Positions 8,332 through 16,000 of a DNA stretch of 64,000 bases are shown here, piece after piece (positions within the stretch are counted from its first letter, which is position 1; each line of letters begins with the position of its first letter). The notes under the pieces were generated by a model that worked only from the letters and a program-made list of their open reading frames with translations, was not told where the DNA came from and ran no database searches. Where the stretch lies: contig CAVRLX010000022.1 of the NCBI GenBank assembly GCA_963721725.1, forward strand, positions 62,001 to 126,000, read 5' to 3'. The DNA is from RI-153 sp963721725 (GTDB lineage Bacteria > Chloroflexota > Anaerolineae > Caldilineales > Caldilineaceae). The position numbers and the translations under genes were made by a program.

Positions 8332-9690
8332 ATGCCCATCGACGACACCATCCTCACCGCCCTGCGCGATCTCATCGGCGCAGAGCATGTCAGCGCCGAC
8401 GCTCAAACGCTGCGCCAGGGATCGAAAGACTTTTACTGGTTTTCGCCGCTGCTCAAGCCGCTGCTCGACGGCAAACAGGCCGATGTCATCGTGCGCCCTG
8501 GCACAGTGGACGAAGTGCGCGCCGTGGTGCAACTGGCCGTGCGCCAGGGCATTCCCCTCACGGCACGCGGCGCGGGCACAGGCAACTACGGCCAGGGCGT
8601 CCCCATGCACGGCGGCATCATGCTCAACCTGCGCCGTTTGGATCGTATCCTCGAATTGACCACTGCCGCCGCTCGTGTCGAGGCAGGTACACTGCTCAAC
8701 ACCATCGAACAGAGCGCCCGCACTGTGGGCGCGGAACTGCGCTTCTACCCCAGCACGCTGCTCACCGCCACGGCTGGCGGCTTTCTCGGCCGGTGGATCA
8801 GGCGGCATTGGCTCGGTCACCTGGGGCACGCTCTGGGATGATGGCAACGTCTTGGGCGCCACCATTATGACCGTGGAAGCCGAGCCGCAGATCATTCCCA
8901 TCACCGACGCCGAGGCCCTGCGCGGCGTGATCCACAACTGTGGACTCACCTGCCTGATTCTCGATCTGACATTGGCGCTGGCCCCGGCCCAACCTGGCAG
9001 CAATTCGTCGTCGCCTTCCCCGATTTTGACACAGCCCTGCGCTTTGGCGAATCCCTGGCCTACGATGATACCCTCGCCAAGCGCCTGATCACCGTGCTGG
9101 ATTGGCCCATCCCCAGCTACTTTCGTCAATTGGTCAAAGACGGCGCTTGTCCCGACGGCGAGGCCATTGTGCTGCTGCACCTCACCCTCGACCGCGCCGA
9201 CGTTGATGCGCGTGCCGCCGCCGCTGGTGGACGGCTCACCTGGCACAGCCCCCACGAAACCTATGGGCGGGGCGGCTGGCAACTTTCCGACTTTTCGTGG
9301 AATCACACCACGCTGTGGGCCATGAAAGCCGACCCCGACCTCACCTATTTACAGGACATGTTCGACCCGCAAAAAGTTTACGAACAGCGCCATCAGCGCA
9401 AAGAACGCTACGGCGACGACATTATCGATCACATTGAGTTTATGAAATTTGGCGGGCGGCTCGTGCCGCAAGGGCTGAGCATCGTACGCCACCGCTCCGC
9501 CGACCAGATCAACGAGATCATCCGCTTTTGCGAATCTATCGGCATCTGGGTCGCCAACCCGCACACACACTATCTCGACCAAGACGTGCGCTGGAACGGT
9601 CAGCCCATCCTCGACGCCCGCGCCCGCTGGGATCCCCACGGGCTGCTCAACCCCGGCCATTTGCTCGTGTTGGAAGAATCCCACCCATGA
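8332..9690 (+). CDS. FAD-linked oxidase (FAD_binding_4 / glycolate-oxidase-like), with two compensating frameshifts
   Basis: About 452 residues. The N-terminal part carries the PCMH-type FAD fold: 'VIVRPGTVDEVRAVVQLAV', then 'ARGAGTGNYGQGVPMHGGI'. The reading frame shifts by +1 near 8800, inside the flavin-binding 'GGGSGGIGSVTWGTLW' stretch, and back near 8985 before 'WQQFVVAFPDFDTALRFGE'. The full span is a multiple of three, so the two shifts cancel. The protein continues cleanly to the stop at 9688-9690. It resembles GlcD/lactate-type flavin dehydrogenases; the oxidised substrate is unknown. Its stop overlaps the creatininase start (ATGA). Confidence 0.75.
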
Positions 9691-10494
9691 CCCGATCTCC
9701 AATCGCCACTCCCCAATCGCCAATCCCCCGCCAGCTTGCCCACCTCTCCTGGCCCCAAGTCGCCGCATTGGACAAGCGCGAGGGCGTCGTCGTGCTGCCC
9801 GTGGGCGCGGTGGAACAGCACGGTTATCATTTGCCGCTGCTCACCGATGCCCTCATTGCCCAACACTGTCTGGATGCTGCCCTGGCGAAGCTGGCCGATG
9901 ACGTTTCTGTGTGGGCGCTGCCGGTGCTCAATTATAGCAAAAGCAACGAACACCTCGGCTTCCCCGGCACGATCACCCTTTCCAACGCCACCCTCAACGC
10001 TGTGGTGCATGATATTGCGCATAGCGTAGCCGCGGCTGGCTTTCGGCGGCTGGCCTTCTTCAATGGACATGGCGGCAACGTGGCCCTGCTTGAAGCCGCC
10101 GCCCGTGACATTCGCGCCGCCACCGGACTGATGTGTTTTTGTCTGCAACCGGGACTGCTGGCCGAGACGCCTTTCCCGATTTCGGATCAAGAGCGGCGAT
10201 CTGGGCTTCCATGCCGGCGAATTGGAGACGTCGATGATTCTCTCCATCGCCCCCGATCTCGTGGACATGGACAAGGCCGTGGCTCACTTTGTCGAGTTTC
10301 CCGACACAGGCACGCCGCTCTTTTTCTTCGGCGCGGCCATGACGGCCTGGCTTAGCCGCGATTGGAGCAAAAGCGGCGTCTTTGGCGACGCCACCCTGGG
10401 CACTGCCGAAAAAGGCGCGCAGATTATCGATGCCCTTGCCACGCGGATGGCCGCACTGCTCACCGCCATCAGCCGCTTCGAGGTGCCCGCATGA
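9687..10494 (+). CDS. Creatininase-family amidohydrolase, with frameshift near 10185
   Basis: About 268 residues after correcting one shift. Creatininase-family metal site motifs are present: 'VVVLPVGAVEQHGYHLPLLTDA' (Glu and His ligands) and 'FFNGHGGN'; after the shift the frame resumes at 'KSGDLGFHAGELETSM', which carries the conserved HAGxxETS. The family hydrolyses cyclic or linear amides (creatinine, formamidopyrimidine and others). The N-terminus 'TRSPIATPQSPIPRQ' is encoded by a heptamer micro-repeat block (9692-9730) and may not be native. It overlaps the neighbours on both sides by four bases (ATGA), so it is translationally coupled. Confidence 0.8.
9692..9730. repeat. Heptamer micro-repeat in the creatininase N-terminus
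   Basis: A block of CCAATCG/CCAATCC-type 7-base units directly after the ATG, read in frame as SPIATPQSPIPRQ. The same kind of peptide (SPIANRQ) appears in glycyl-tRNA synthetase at 35100-35143, read there from the complementary strand. Confidence 0.6.
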
Positions 10495-11699
10495 TCGATT
10501 GGCTGCTGCGCCATGTCCGCCTTTTTGATGAAACCGCTCTTGTGGACGTTGCCATTGCCGACGGACGCATCAGCGCCATCGGTCCAGAGCTGTCCATCAG
10601 CGCCGCCCAAAGCTGGGATCTGGCCGGGCGCGTGCTGATGCCCGGTCTCATTGACGCCCATACCCATTTGGACAAAAGCTATACCCGCGCGCCCAACCGC
10701 AGCGGCACCTTGGTTGAGGCCATTCAAGTCTGGCGCGCCGTGAAGACACAGCGCGACGGCGCAGAGTTTCGCCGCATGGCGCGCCGCGCGCTGGACAACG
10801 CCATCCTCAACGGCGTCACCGCGTTGCGGTCGCATGTAGACGTGGAACACGAACGCGATCTCGTGGCCGTGGAAGCCCTGATCGAAGTGCGCGATGCCAT
10901 GCGCGACCGCATTGACGTACAGTTGGTGGCCCTGGGCTGCGCGGCGGGCACAGCGGAAAATCGATCTACGCTAGAAACAGCGCTGCGCCTGGGGCTGGAC
11001 ATCGTGGGCGGCGCGCCGGCCCTGTACTCCAACGCCACTGAGAACATTGACGCCAGCTTTGCCCTGGCCGAGCGTTTTGGAAAGCCCGTTGATCTGCACA
11101 TTGACGAGACCGAAGATCCGGCCATGTTGACATTGGAAACCGTGGCGGACCGCACCCGCGCCCACGGCATGGCTGGGCAAGTAGTGGCCGGCCATTGCTG
11201 TTCGCTGGCCTTTGTGGATGCACCCACGCTGCGCCGGGTTATTGATAGCGTGGCCGCCGCCGATGTGCATATTGTGACATTGCCCCTGTGCAATCTCGTG
11301 CTCATGGGCCGCGAGATGCACCCTGCCCCCCGTGGTATTACGCGTATCAAGGAACTGCTGGCGGCTGGCGTGGCTGTCAGTGCCGCCTCAGATAATGTGC
11401 ACGATCCCTTCAACCCCTTTGGCAGCCACGATCTGTTGCAGATCGCCGGTCTCACCGCCGCTGTGGCTCACATGACCGGCGAGGATGATCTGTGGGCCTG
11501 TGTGGAGATGATCACCACACACCCGGCGCGGCTGTGGGGAGAGACCGATTACGGGATCCACGTGGGCGCGCCCGCCGATCTCGTCGTGCTGGACAGCCTG
11601 CGCCCGCTGGATGCCGTCACTGCACCGCCGCTGCGCCTGGGCACCTTCAAACGCGGCAATCTCATCGTCCGCACCACTGTCGAACGAACGTGGTCCTGA
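10491..11699 (+). CDS. Cytosine-deaminase-like amidohydrolase with a complete active site
   Basis: A 402-residue amidohydrolase-superfamily (beta/alpha)8 enzyme. Compared from memory with E. coli cytosine deaminase, all key residues are in place and correctly spaced: H57-T-H59 (metal), H203 with E206 three residues on, H235 in 'AGHCCSLAF', and D301 in 'SAASDNVHDPFNPFG'. Expected chemistry is deamination or hydrolysis of a cyclic amidine or amide such as cytosine, a creatinine-like or a triazine-like ring. It starts at ATG 10491, overlapping the creatininase stop, in one operon with creatininase, oxidase and reductase. Confidence 0.85.
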   Translation: MIDWLLRHVRLFDETALVDVAIADGRISAIGPELSISAAQSWDLAGRVLMPGLIDAHTHLDKSYTRAPNRSGTLVEAIQVWRAVKTQRDGAEFRRMARRALDNAILNGVTALRSHVDVEHERDLVAVEALIEVRDAMRDRIDVQLVALGCAAGTAENRSTLETALRLGLDIVGGAPALYSNATENIDASFALAERFGKPVDLHIDETEDPAMLTLETVADRTRAHGMAGQVVAGHCCSLAFVDAPTLRRVIDSVAAADVHIVTLPLCNLVLMGREMHPAPRGITRIKELLAAGVAVSAASDNVHDPFNPFGSHDLLQIAGLTAAVAHMTGEDDLWACVEMITTHPARLWGETDYGIHVGAPADLVVLDSLRPLDAVTAPPLRLGTFKRGNLIVRTTVERTWS

Positions 11700-11958
11700 G
11701 CCACAGAGTCCAGAGGTCGATCCGCAGATTTCGCAGATTAAGAAGATTTTCAGAAATGGGACACGGATTTAGCAGATTTCAGCGGATTCTTCTTTGTAGT
11801 CTCTGTGTTCTTTGCGGTGAAAATTCTGATGGAAGTCCCATTCGGATCTGCGGAAATCTGTTCAATCCGCGGCCTCGGCGTTCTATTCTGAACTTCCCTG
11901 CGGTGAAAATTCTCGAAATCTGCGTAACCTGCGGCTCACATTCTGAGAAAGGCACTCT
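11700..11958. repeat. Gap filled with degenerate short-period repeats
   Basis: The space between the two amidohydrolase genes holds imperfect copies of CGCAGATTTCGCAGATT-like and TTCTTTGCGGTGAAAATTCT-like units. GCGGTGAAAATTCT occurs twice, about 85 bases apart. I find no gene or promoter in it. The second amidohydrolase may still be co-transcribed with the first. Confidence 0.5.
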
Positions 11959-13194
11959 ATGGATCTGATCATTCGCAGCGCCCGGCTGCATGATGGGCGC
12001 ACAATGGATATTGGCATCAGCGACGGCGTGATCGTGGCGATGGCGCCGCGGCTGGCGCTCCCCGCTGGGGCCAAAGTGGACGCCGCAGGCGGCTTGACCC
12101 TGCCCGCGTTTGTCAACGGGCAGTTACATGCCTGTAAATCGTTTTGGCGGCGGATCTTGACCAAATTGCCGCCCGAAACCCAAGCATTGCCCCGCTTCCA
12201 GGCCGCACATCACGTCAAAGCCCGCTACACCGCCGAGGATGTCTTCGCCCGTGTGGACGAGACCATGCGCCTCGCCATCCGCCACGGCACATGCGCCATT
12301 CGGCTCTTTGCCGACGTAGACGACGCTTCGGGCTTGGCGGCGCTGGAGGGGCTGGTGCAGATTCGCCAAAAGTACAGCCCGTGGATGACGGTGCAAGTGG
12401 TGGCCTTTCCGCAGGATGGCTTCGCGCATCCCGCCACGCTGGGGCTGATGCGATCCGCGCTGGAACGGGGGGCCGATGTGGTGGGCGGCATTCCGTGGAT
12501 TGAAAAGGGCGCAGACGCCCAAGCCCGCCATGTGGCCGCGACCTTTGCCCTGGCGCGTGAATTCGACCGGGATCTGCACTTTGTCTGCGATGACGTGGCC
12601 GATCCGAACTCGCGCTCGCTGGAAGCCGTGGCACGCCAGACCATCGCCGATGGGTTTCACGGGCGGGTGAGCGCCACCCAGTGTGCCGCGCTCTCGTTCT
12701 ATCCCGACGACTACGCCGCGCATGTGATCGGATTGGTGGCCGCGGCGGGGATGACGATCTTCAGCAACAGTCATGTTTCACTGATTGCCACTGAGTTTGC
12801 ACCGCGCCAGCCGTGGCCGCGCGGCATTACACGGGTGCGCGAACTGCTCGACGCCGGTGTGCCCGTGGCCGCCGCCCAGGATGACATTGACAATTGGTTC
12901 TATCCCTTTGGCCGCAACGATCTGCTGGAGGTGGCGCACTTCATGGCGCACACCGGCCAGTTTGCCTGGAACGGCGAGGTGGCGCGCGTGCTGCCCATGA
13001 TTACCAATGTGCCCGCCGCCGTATTGGGGATGGCGCACTACGGCATCGAGATCGGCAACCGCGCCGATGTCGTGGTGTTGGATGCACCGGACTGGCACAG
13101 CGCCCTTCAGTTTCAAGCGGAGAAACGTGCGGTGATCCTGAATGGGCGGCTGGCGGCGGAGAATCGAAGGGAGACGGATCTATTCACCGACTGA
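11959..13194 (+). CDS. Cytosine-deaminase-family paralogue lacking part of the catalytic set
   Basis: A 411-residue amidohydrolase clearly related to its upstream neighbour. The first metal-binding His of HxH is Gln (Q55-L-H57), the catalytic Glu three residues after the conserved H207 is Cys210, and the His of the 'GHC' motif is Gln241; D308 is kept. Three of six usual active-site residues are therefore changed while the fold and other motifs ('ITRVRELLDAGVPVAAAQDDIDNWFYPFG') are intact and the frame is open. It may bind metal differently, act on another substrate, or serve as a non-catalytic partner of the complete paralogue. Confidence 0.75.
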   Translation: MDLIIRSARLHDGRTMDIGISDGVIVAMAPRLALPAGAKVDAAGGLTLPAFVNGQLHACKSFWRRILTKLPPETQALPRFQAAHHVKARYTAEDVFARVDETMRLAIRHGTCAIRLFADVDDASGLAALEGLVQIRQKYSPWMTVQVVAFPQDGFAHPATLGLMRSALERGADVVGGIPWIEKGADAQARHVAATFALAREFDRDLHFVCDDVADPNSRSLEAVARQTIADGFHGRVSATQCAALSFYPDDYAAHVIGLVAAAGMTIFSNSHVSLIATEFAPRQPWPRGITRVRELLDAGVPVAAAQDDIDNWFYPFGRNDLLEVAHFMAHTGQFAWNGEVARVLPMITNVPAAVLGMAHYGIEIGNRADVVVLDAPDWHSALQFQAEKRAVILNGRLAAENRRETDLFTD

Positions 13195-13197
13195 GCG

Positions 13198-13284
13198 TAC
13201 CTATTCAGGTCTAGGGTGCGACGCACTCGCCACACAGGTTCACAACCCATCTACCTCTGCGAGTGCATCGCACCTGAATCGTTA
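13198..13284. repeat. IR85 inverted-repeat element, copy 1
   Basis: Imperfect arms about 13201-13232 and 13257-13281 pair around a short centre. The left arm carries GGTGCGACGCACTCGCCA and the right arm carries GCGAGTGCATCGCACC. The same design recurs at 14245 (half), 49184 and 54096. It is non-coding and lies immediately after an amidohydrolase stop codon. Confidence 0.65.
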
Positions 13285-13331
13285 CGACTGAGCATCATTG
13301 CAAAAGCCGAACCAAGACCTCGCCAACCCAC

Positions 13332-13442
13332 CTACCCGCAGCCCAGATAGGTAATCAAGCCACCCAGTGTAATGGCTGCACCCAACACGGTGACGATTAA
13401 TGCACTGAGCAGTGGTAACGCATGGCTCCATTGGCTGCCCAT
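13332..13442 (-). CDS. Possible 36-residue membrane peptide
   Basis: A short ATG-to-TAG frame beginning MGSQWSHALPLL with one strongly hydrophobic segment (about residues 9-33). No clear ribosome site precedes it and there is no partner gene, so it is only a candidate. The surrounding 13285-13539 also holds a perfect 16-base palindrome (AAGTGCCCGGGCACTT, 13483-13498) and nothing else I can support. Confidence 0.2.
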   Translation of the reverse strand: MGSQWSHALPLLSALIVTVLGAAITLGGLITYLGCG

Positions 13443-13539
13443 CCATGTAGGTGGGCTATTCCAAAGAGAAAATATCTGGCACAAGTGCCCGGGCACTTTC
13501 TGTCCCAACCCTGTGAAGTGCCGGTGATTTGTGAATAGC

Positions 13540-14208
13540 CTAGCGCTTCTTGCGCATCTGCGCCACGCTAAAATCGGGCGATTGATACGAAGCCATCAGA
13601 ATTGTCTCGTCGTTGCGCACCGCTTCGGCATGGCGCAACACTTCCTCAATGTGCTCGACAGGCAGGCGCACACAGCCATCACTGTCCATCAAAATCAGAT
13701 CGCCAGGACGGATGCGCAACTGGCCGACGGTGAGCGGCGCGTTGTAGCGGGTGATGTTGAAAACACCGTGGCCGGGGACCGTGCCCCAGGCTGCTACGGG
13801 CAACCCCACACGGCGGATGCCCTCTAGATCACGCACGGTCCCCTCGACAATGACGCCTACTGCGCCCAACCGTTTGTGCAGCGTCGCCATGCCATCGCCA
13901 AAGCTGGCCCCGCGCCCGGGCTGCGAATCCACATCTTTGAAAACAGCCACGAAGGGCACATCCAGTGCTTCCAAATGCGCGTAGTAATCCACCCAATCCA
14001 ACGCCGGGGAATCGTCATCGTTGGTGGTCACCTCGGCAGTGACGGCGTAGCCCACGACGCGACCCAGTTCGGGCAGCAGGGTACGGATGGTGTGGTCGGT
14101 GTACTCATGATTGGGCAGCCCCCCATGCCGAACCATGGCGTTGAAGAGGGTGGGAGCGTCGTACTCTTTGATACGGTTGAGCAGGTCGGGACTTATCGTG
14201 GGATTCAC
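13540..14208 (-). CDS. RraA-like (HMG aldolase / methyltransferase-fold) family protein
   Basis: About 222 residues from a GTG start at 14206-14208, preceded by AGAGGA; the open frame reaches 14397 but that extension lacks family character. The RraA-fold core is present: 'YDAPTLFNAMVRHGG', 'KDVDSQPGRGASFGDGMATL', and the 'GAVGVIVEGTVRDLEGIRRVGLPV' segment with the conserved Arg-Asp pair. Relatives are either RNase E inhibitors (RraA) or 4-hydroxy-4-methyl-2-oxoglutarate/oxaloacetate aldolases; the catabolic surroundings favour an aldolase- or decarboxylase-type role. Confidence 0.75.
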   Translation of the reverse strand: MNPTISPDLLNRIKEYDAPTLFNAMVRHGGLPNHEYTDHTIRTLLPELGRVVGYAVTAEVTTNDDDSPALDWVDYYAHLEALDVPFVAVFKDVDSQPGRGASFGDGMATLHKRLGAVGVIVEGTVRDLEGIRRVGLPVAAWGTVPGHGVFNITRYNAPLTVGQLRIRPGDLILMDSDGCVRLPVEHIEEVLRHAEAVRNDETILMASYQSPDFSVAQMRKKR

Positions 14209-14244
14209 GGGTGTTTTTCCTCTATGTGGGATGGGATGAAGATA

Positions 14245-14282
14245 TCTATACAGGTCCAGGGTGCGACGCACTCGCCACACAG
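14245..14282. repeat. IR85 element, half copy 2
   Basis: Contains the left arm only (CTATACAGGT, then GGTGCGACGCACTCGCCA) with no matching right arm. It lies in the leader of the RraA-like gene, about 40 bases upstream of the GTG start. The rest of 14283-14651 is a gene-free stretch. On the minus strand near 14463-14558 a 32-codon open tail ending 'KKHTPKGNIEKARILPV' before a stop looks like a relic of a lost gene. Confidence 0.5.
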
Positions 14283-14651
14283 AATGAAGACGATACGCCA
14301 GTCGAAATTCGGGTTGAACTATAGAACCCGATGCGGGTTGGTAGCCGAATGCAATTGTGATTTGCTTGGGGTTTGGAGATACGTGCCATATATCCACTTG
14401 TAGGATATCAGTTAAGACAAAATTTTAGAAAATATAGACCCACATGTCACGGGTCATGTTTTAGACGGGGAGGATGCGCGCCTTCTCGATGTTACCCTTG
14501 GGGGTGTGCTTCTTCAACTCGCCACCGGGCGGAGATGTGATAAGATGACGTTGCGTGGGCTAGGCTCTACGCTCTCATGTGTGGAGACCTAGCTCCTGTT
14601 GGAAACCAAGTACTCACCCAAAGACCCAGTTCAACTGAAAGGAAGATAACC

Positions 14652-14987
14652 ATGCCTTTTTTCAATCCAAAAGAACGAACCCCCAAAGAACTCTTTCCCG
14701 GCGTTCTCACGCGTACCTTCTGGGGCGACAACGTGTTGCTCTCTCTCCTCGAATTGGCCCCACATGGCGATGTGCCCACCCACAGCCATCCCCATGAGCA
14801 GGCGGGTGTCGTGCTGGAAGGGGAACTTATCTTGACCATTGCCGGGGAAACTCGCGTGTTGACCCCAGGCGAAGTTTTTGTGATTCCGGGCGGGGTTGCG
14901 CACAGCGCCGGCACTGGCGATATACCAGCCAAGGTGATTGATATCTTTAGCCCTGTGCGCGAAGCCTACAAGTTCGAAAACGAGTGA
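14652..14987 (+). CDS. Cupin-domain protein
   Basis: A 111-residue single-domain cupin. Motif 1 is 'HGDVPTHSHPHEQAGVVLEG' (two His, one Glu of the metal site) and motif 2 is 'PGEVFVIPGGVAHS' (third His). It is small, soluble, and likely binds one divalent metal. Cupins of this size are isomerases, sugar-binding or small-molecule-sensing proteins; no specific role follows from the sequence. I chose the ATG at 14652, after GGAAGATAACC, over an in-frame upstream codon. Confidence 0.8.
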   Translation: MPFFNPKERTPKELFPGVLTRTFWGDNVLLSLLELAPHGDVPTHSHPHEQAGVVLEGELILTIAGETRVLTPGEVFVIPGGVAHSAGTGDIPAKVIDIFSPVREAYKFENE

Positions 14988-14998
14988 GCCGGGCGATT

Positions 14999-15250
14999 GG
15001 GTCGGGCGAATGGCTTGAGGTCAGCTCGTGTTTGCTCTTACGCGATTTCCAGGCCCGCCCCGCCACTATCCGCTATCGCCCCGCCGAAGGCGCACGCCCG
15101 GAATACGTCTATACCCTCTCAACGAGTCGGGGCTGGCGCTGCCCAGGGTCATGCTCGCGCTCATGGAGCATCTGCAACGCGCAGACGGCAGCGTGGGCCT
15201 TCCCGATATGTTGAAGCCCTACATGGGTGGCATGACGGAGATGACAGGCA
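14999..15250 (+). pseudogene. serS: Relic of the seryl-tRNA synthetase C-terminus
   Basis: Right after the cupin gene, translation in one frame gives 'GEWLEVSSCLLLRDFQARPA' followed by 'IRYRPAEGARPEYVYTL', then a frame change near 15118, then 'LNESGLALPRVMLALMEHLQ' and 'DGSVGLPDMLKPYMGGMTEM'. These are the conserved class II motif 3 region and C-terminus of SerRS (EVSSCSNxxDFQARR, LNGSGLAxxR, LRPYMGG). Only about the last 80 of roughly 425 residues remain and the 5' part is replaced by the cupin gene. This is a genuine truncation; a functional serS must be elsewhere. Confidence 0.75.
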
Positions 15251-15255
15251 TAAGA

Positions 15256-15343
15256 ATTTTAACGCGGAGTCGCAAAGACGCAGAGGGTCAGAGAGAAGAG
15301 CACTTCTTTGCGTCGCTGCACCTTCGCAACTCCGCGTTAAAAT
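15256..15343. repeat. Octamer micro-repeat inverted pair
   Basis: Perfect 15-base arms (15256-15270 and 15329-15343; ATTTTAACGCGGAGT) enclose 8-base units AACGCGGA, GTCGCAAA, GACGCAGA, GGGTCAGA. A sister element is at 29709-29872. It starts immediately after the serS relic and lies at the 3' end of the minus-strand VOC gene. Confidence 0.6.
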
Positions 15344-15346
15344 CTA

Positions 15347-15952
15347 CTAATCCCACACGGGCGGCTTTGCCGTGTATGGGTCCTTCGCCGACCGCTCGGC
15401 GGAGAGCGTGGGCTGGCGGCGTTCCACCAGCCCTTGAATGGCATCGGCTAGATGTTCGTCATTGATATGAGGATCGCCCCGCTGGACGCGGATCAGATGG
15501 GCAGCGCGCAGCACGTCGGCGTGGGTTGCGCCCAGGGGCGGCTCGAACTTGTAACAGGCGCACTCGATTAACTGTCCCAACGGATCACGGAAGTAGAGCG
15601 AATCCATAAAGCCGCGATCCACCTCGCCTGTGTGGTGAATGCCGCGCTCGTCCAGCCGTTTGGCGATCTGTGTATAGGTCGCTCGCGAGACAGTAAACGC
15701 AAGGTGATGCAGATTGCCGATCCCCTCCGGGTTGCGTGTGGGATCAGGGGTGCGCTCTTCGTTGGTGAAGACCGTGATCAGCCGCCCGTCGCCAGGGTCA
15801 AAATAGAGATGGCTCTCGGCGGGCACATCCAGATTGGGCTGCTCGAAGAGGAAGGGCATCCCCATCATCCCCTCCCAAAAGTCGATACTCGTCTGCCGGT
15901 CTGCGCCGATGAGCGTAATGTGGTGGACGCCCTGGGTCTGAATTTTCTGCAT
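15347..15952 (-). CDS. VOC-superfamily (glyoxalase/extradiol dioxygenase-fold) protein
   Basis: A 201-residue protein with the vicinal-oxygen-chelate pattern: 'VHHITLIGADRQTSIDFWEGMMG' (H10/H11), 'GNLHHLAFTV' and 'FRDPLGQLIECACY' (Glu). The His-His-Glu set suggests a mononuclear metal site. The C-terminal 60 residues, including 'PYTAKPPVWD', lie outside the fold. Relatives include ring-cleaving dioxygenases and lyases; the substrate cannot be told. An AAGGGG ribosome site precedes the ATG. Confidence 0.75.
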   Translation of the reverse strand: MQKIQTQGVHHITLIGADRQTSIDFWEGMMGMPFLFEQPNLDVPAESHLYFDPGDGRLITVFTNEERTPDPTRNPEGIGNLHHLAFTVSRATYTQIAKRLDERGIHHTGEVDRGFMDSLYFRDPLGQLIECACYKFEPPLGATHADVLRAAHLIRVQRGDPHINDEHLADAIQGLVERRQPTLSAERSAKDPYTAKPPVWD

Positions 15953-16000
15953 TGTGGGTCCCCTTGTACAATCAATTGAATAGATGAGCTAAAGGACGAT

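Noticed and set aside
2712..15976. Shared 15-mer ATTGATTGTACAAGG upstream of the 947-2641 and 15347-15952 genes
   Set aside because: A chance 15-base match between strands is expected a few times in 64 kb. Spacing to the two start codons also differs greatly, and one copy overlaps a ribosome site.
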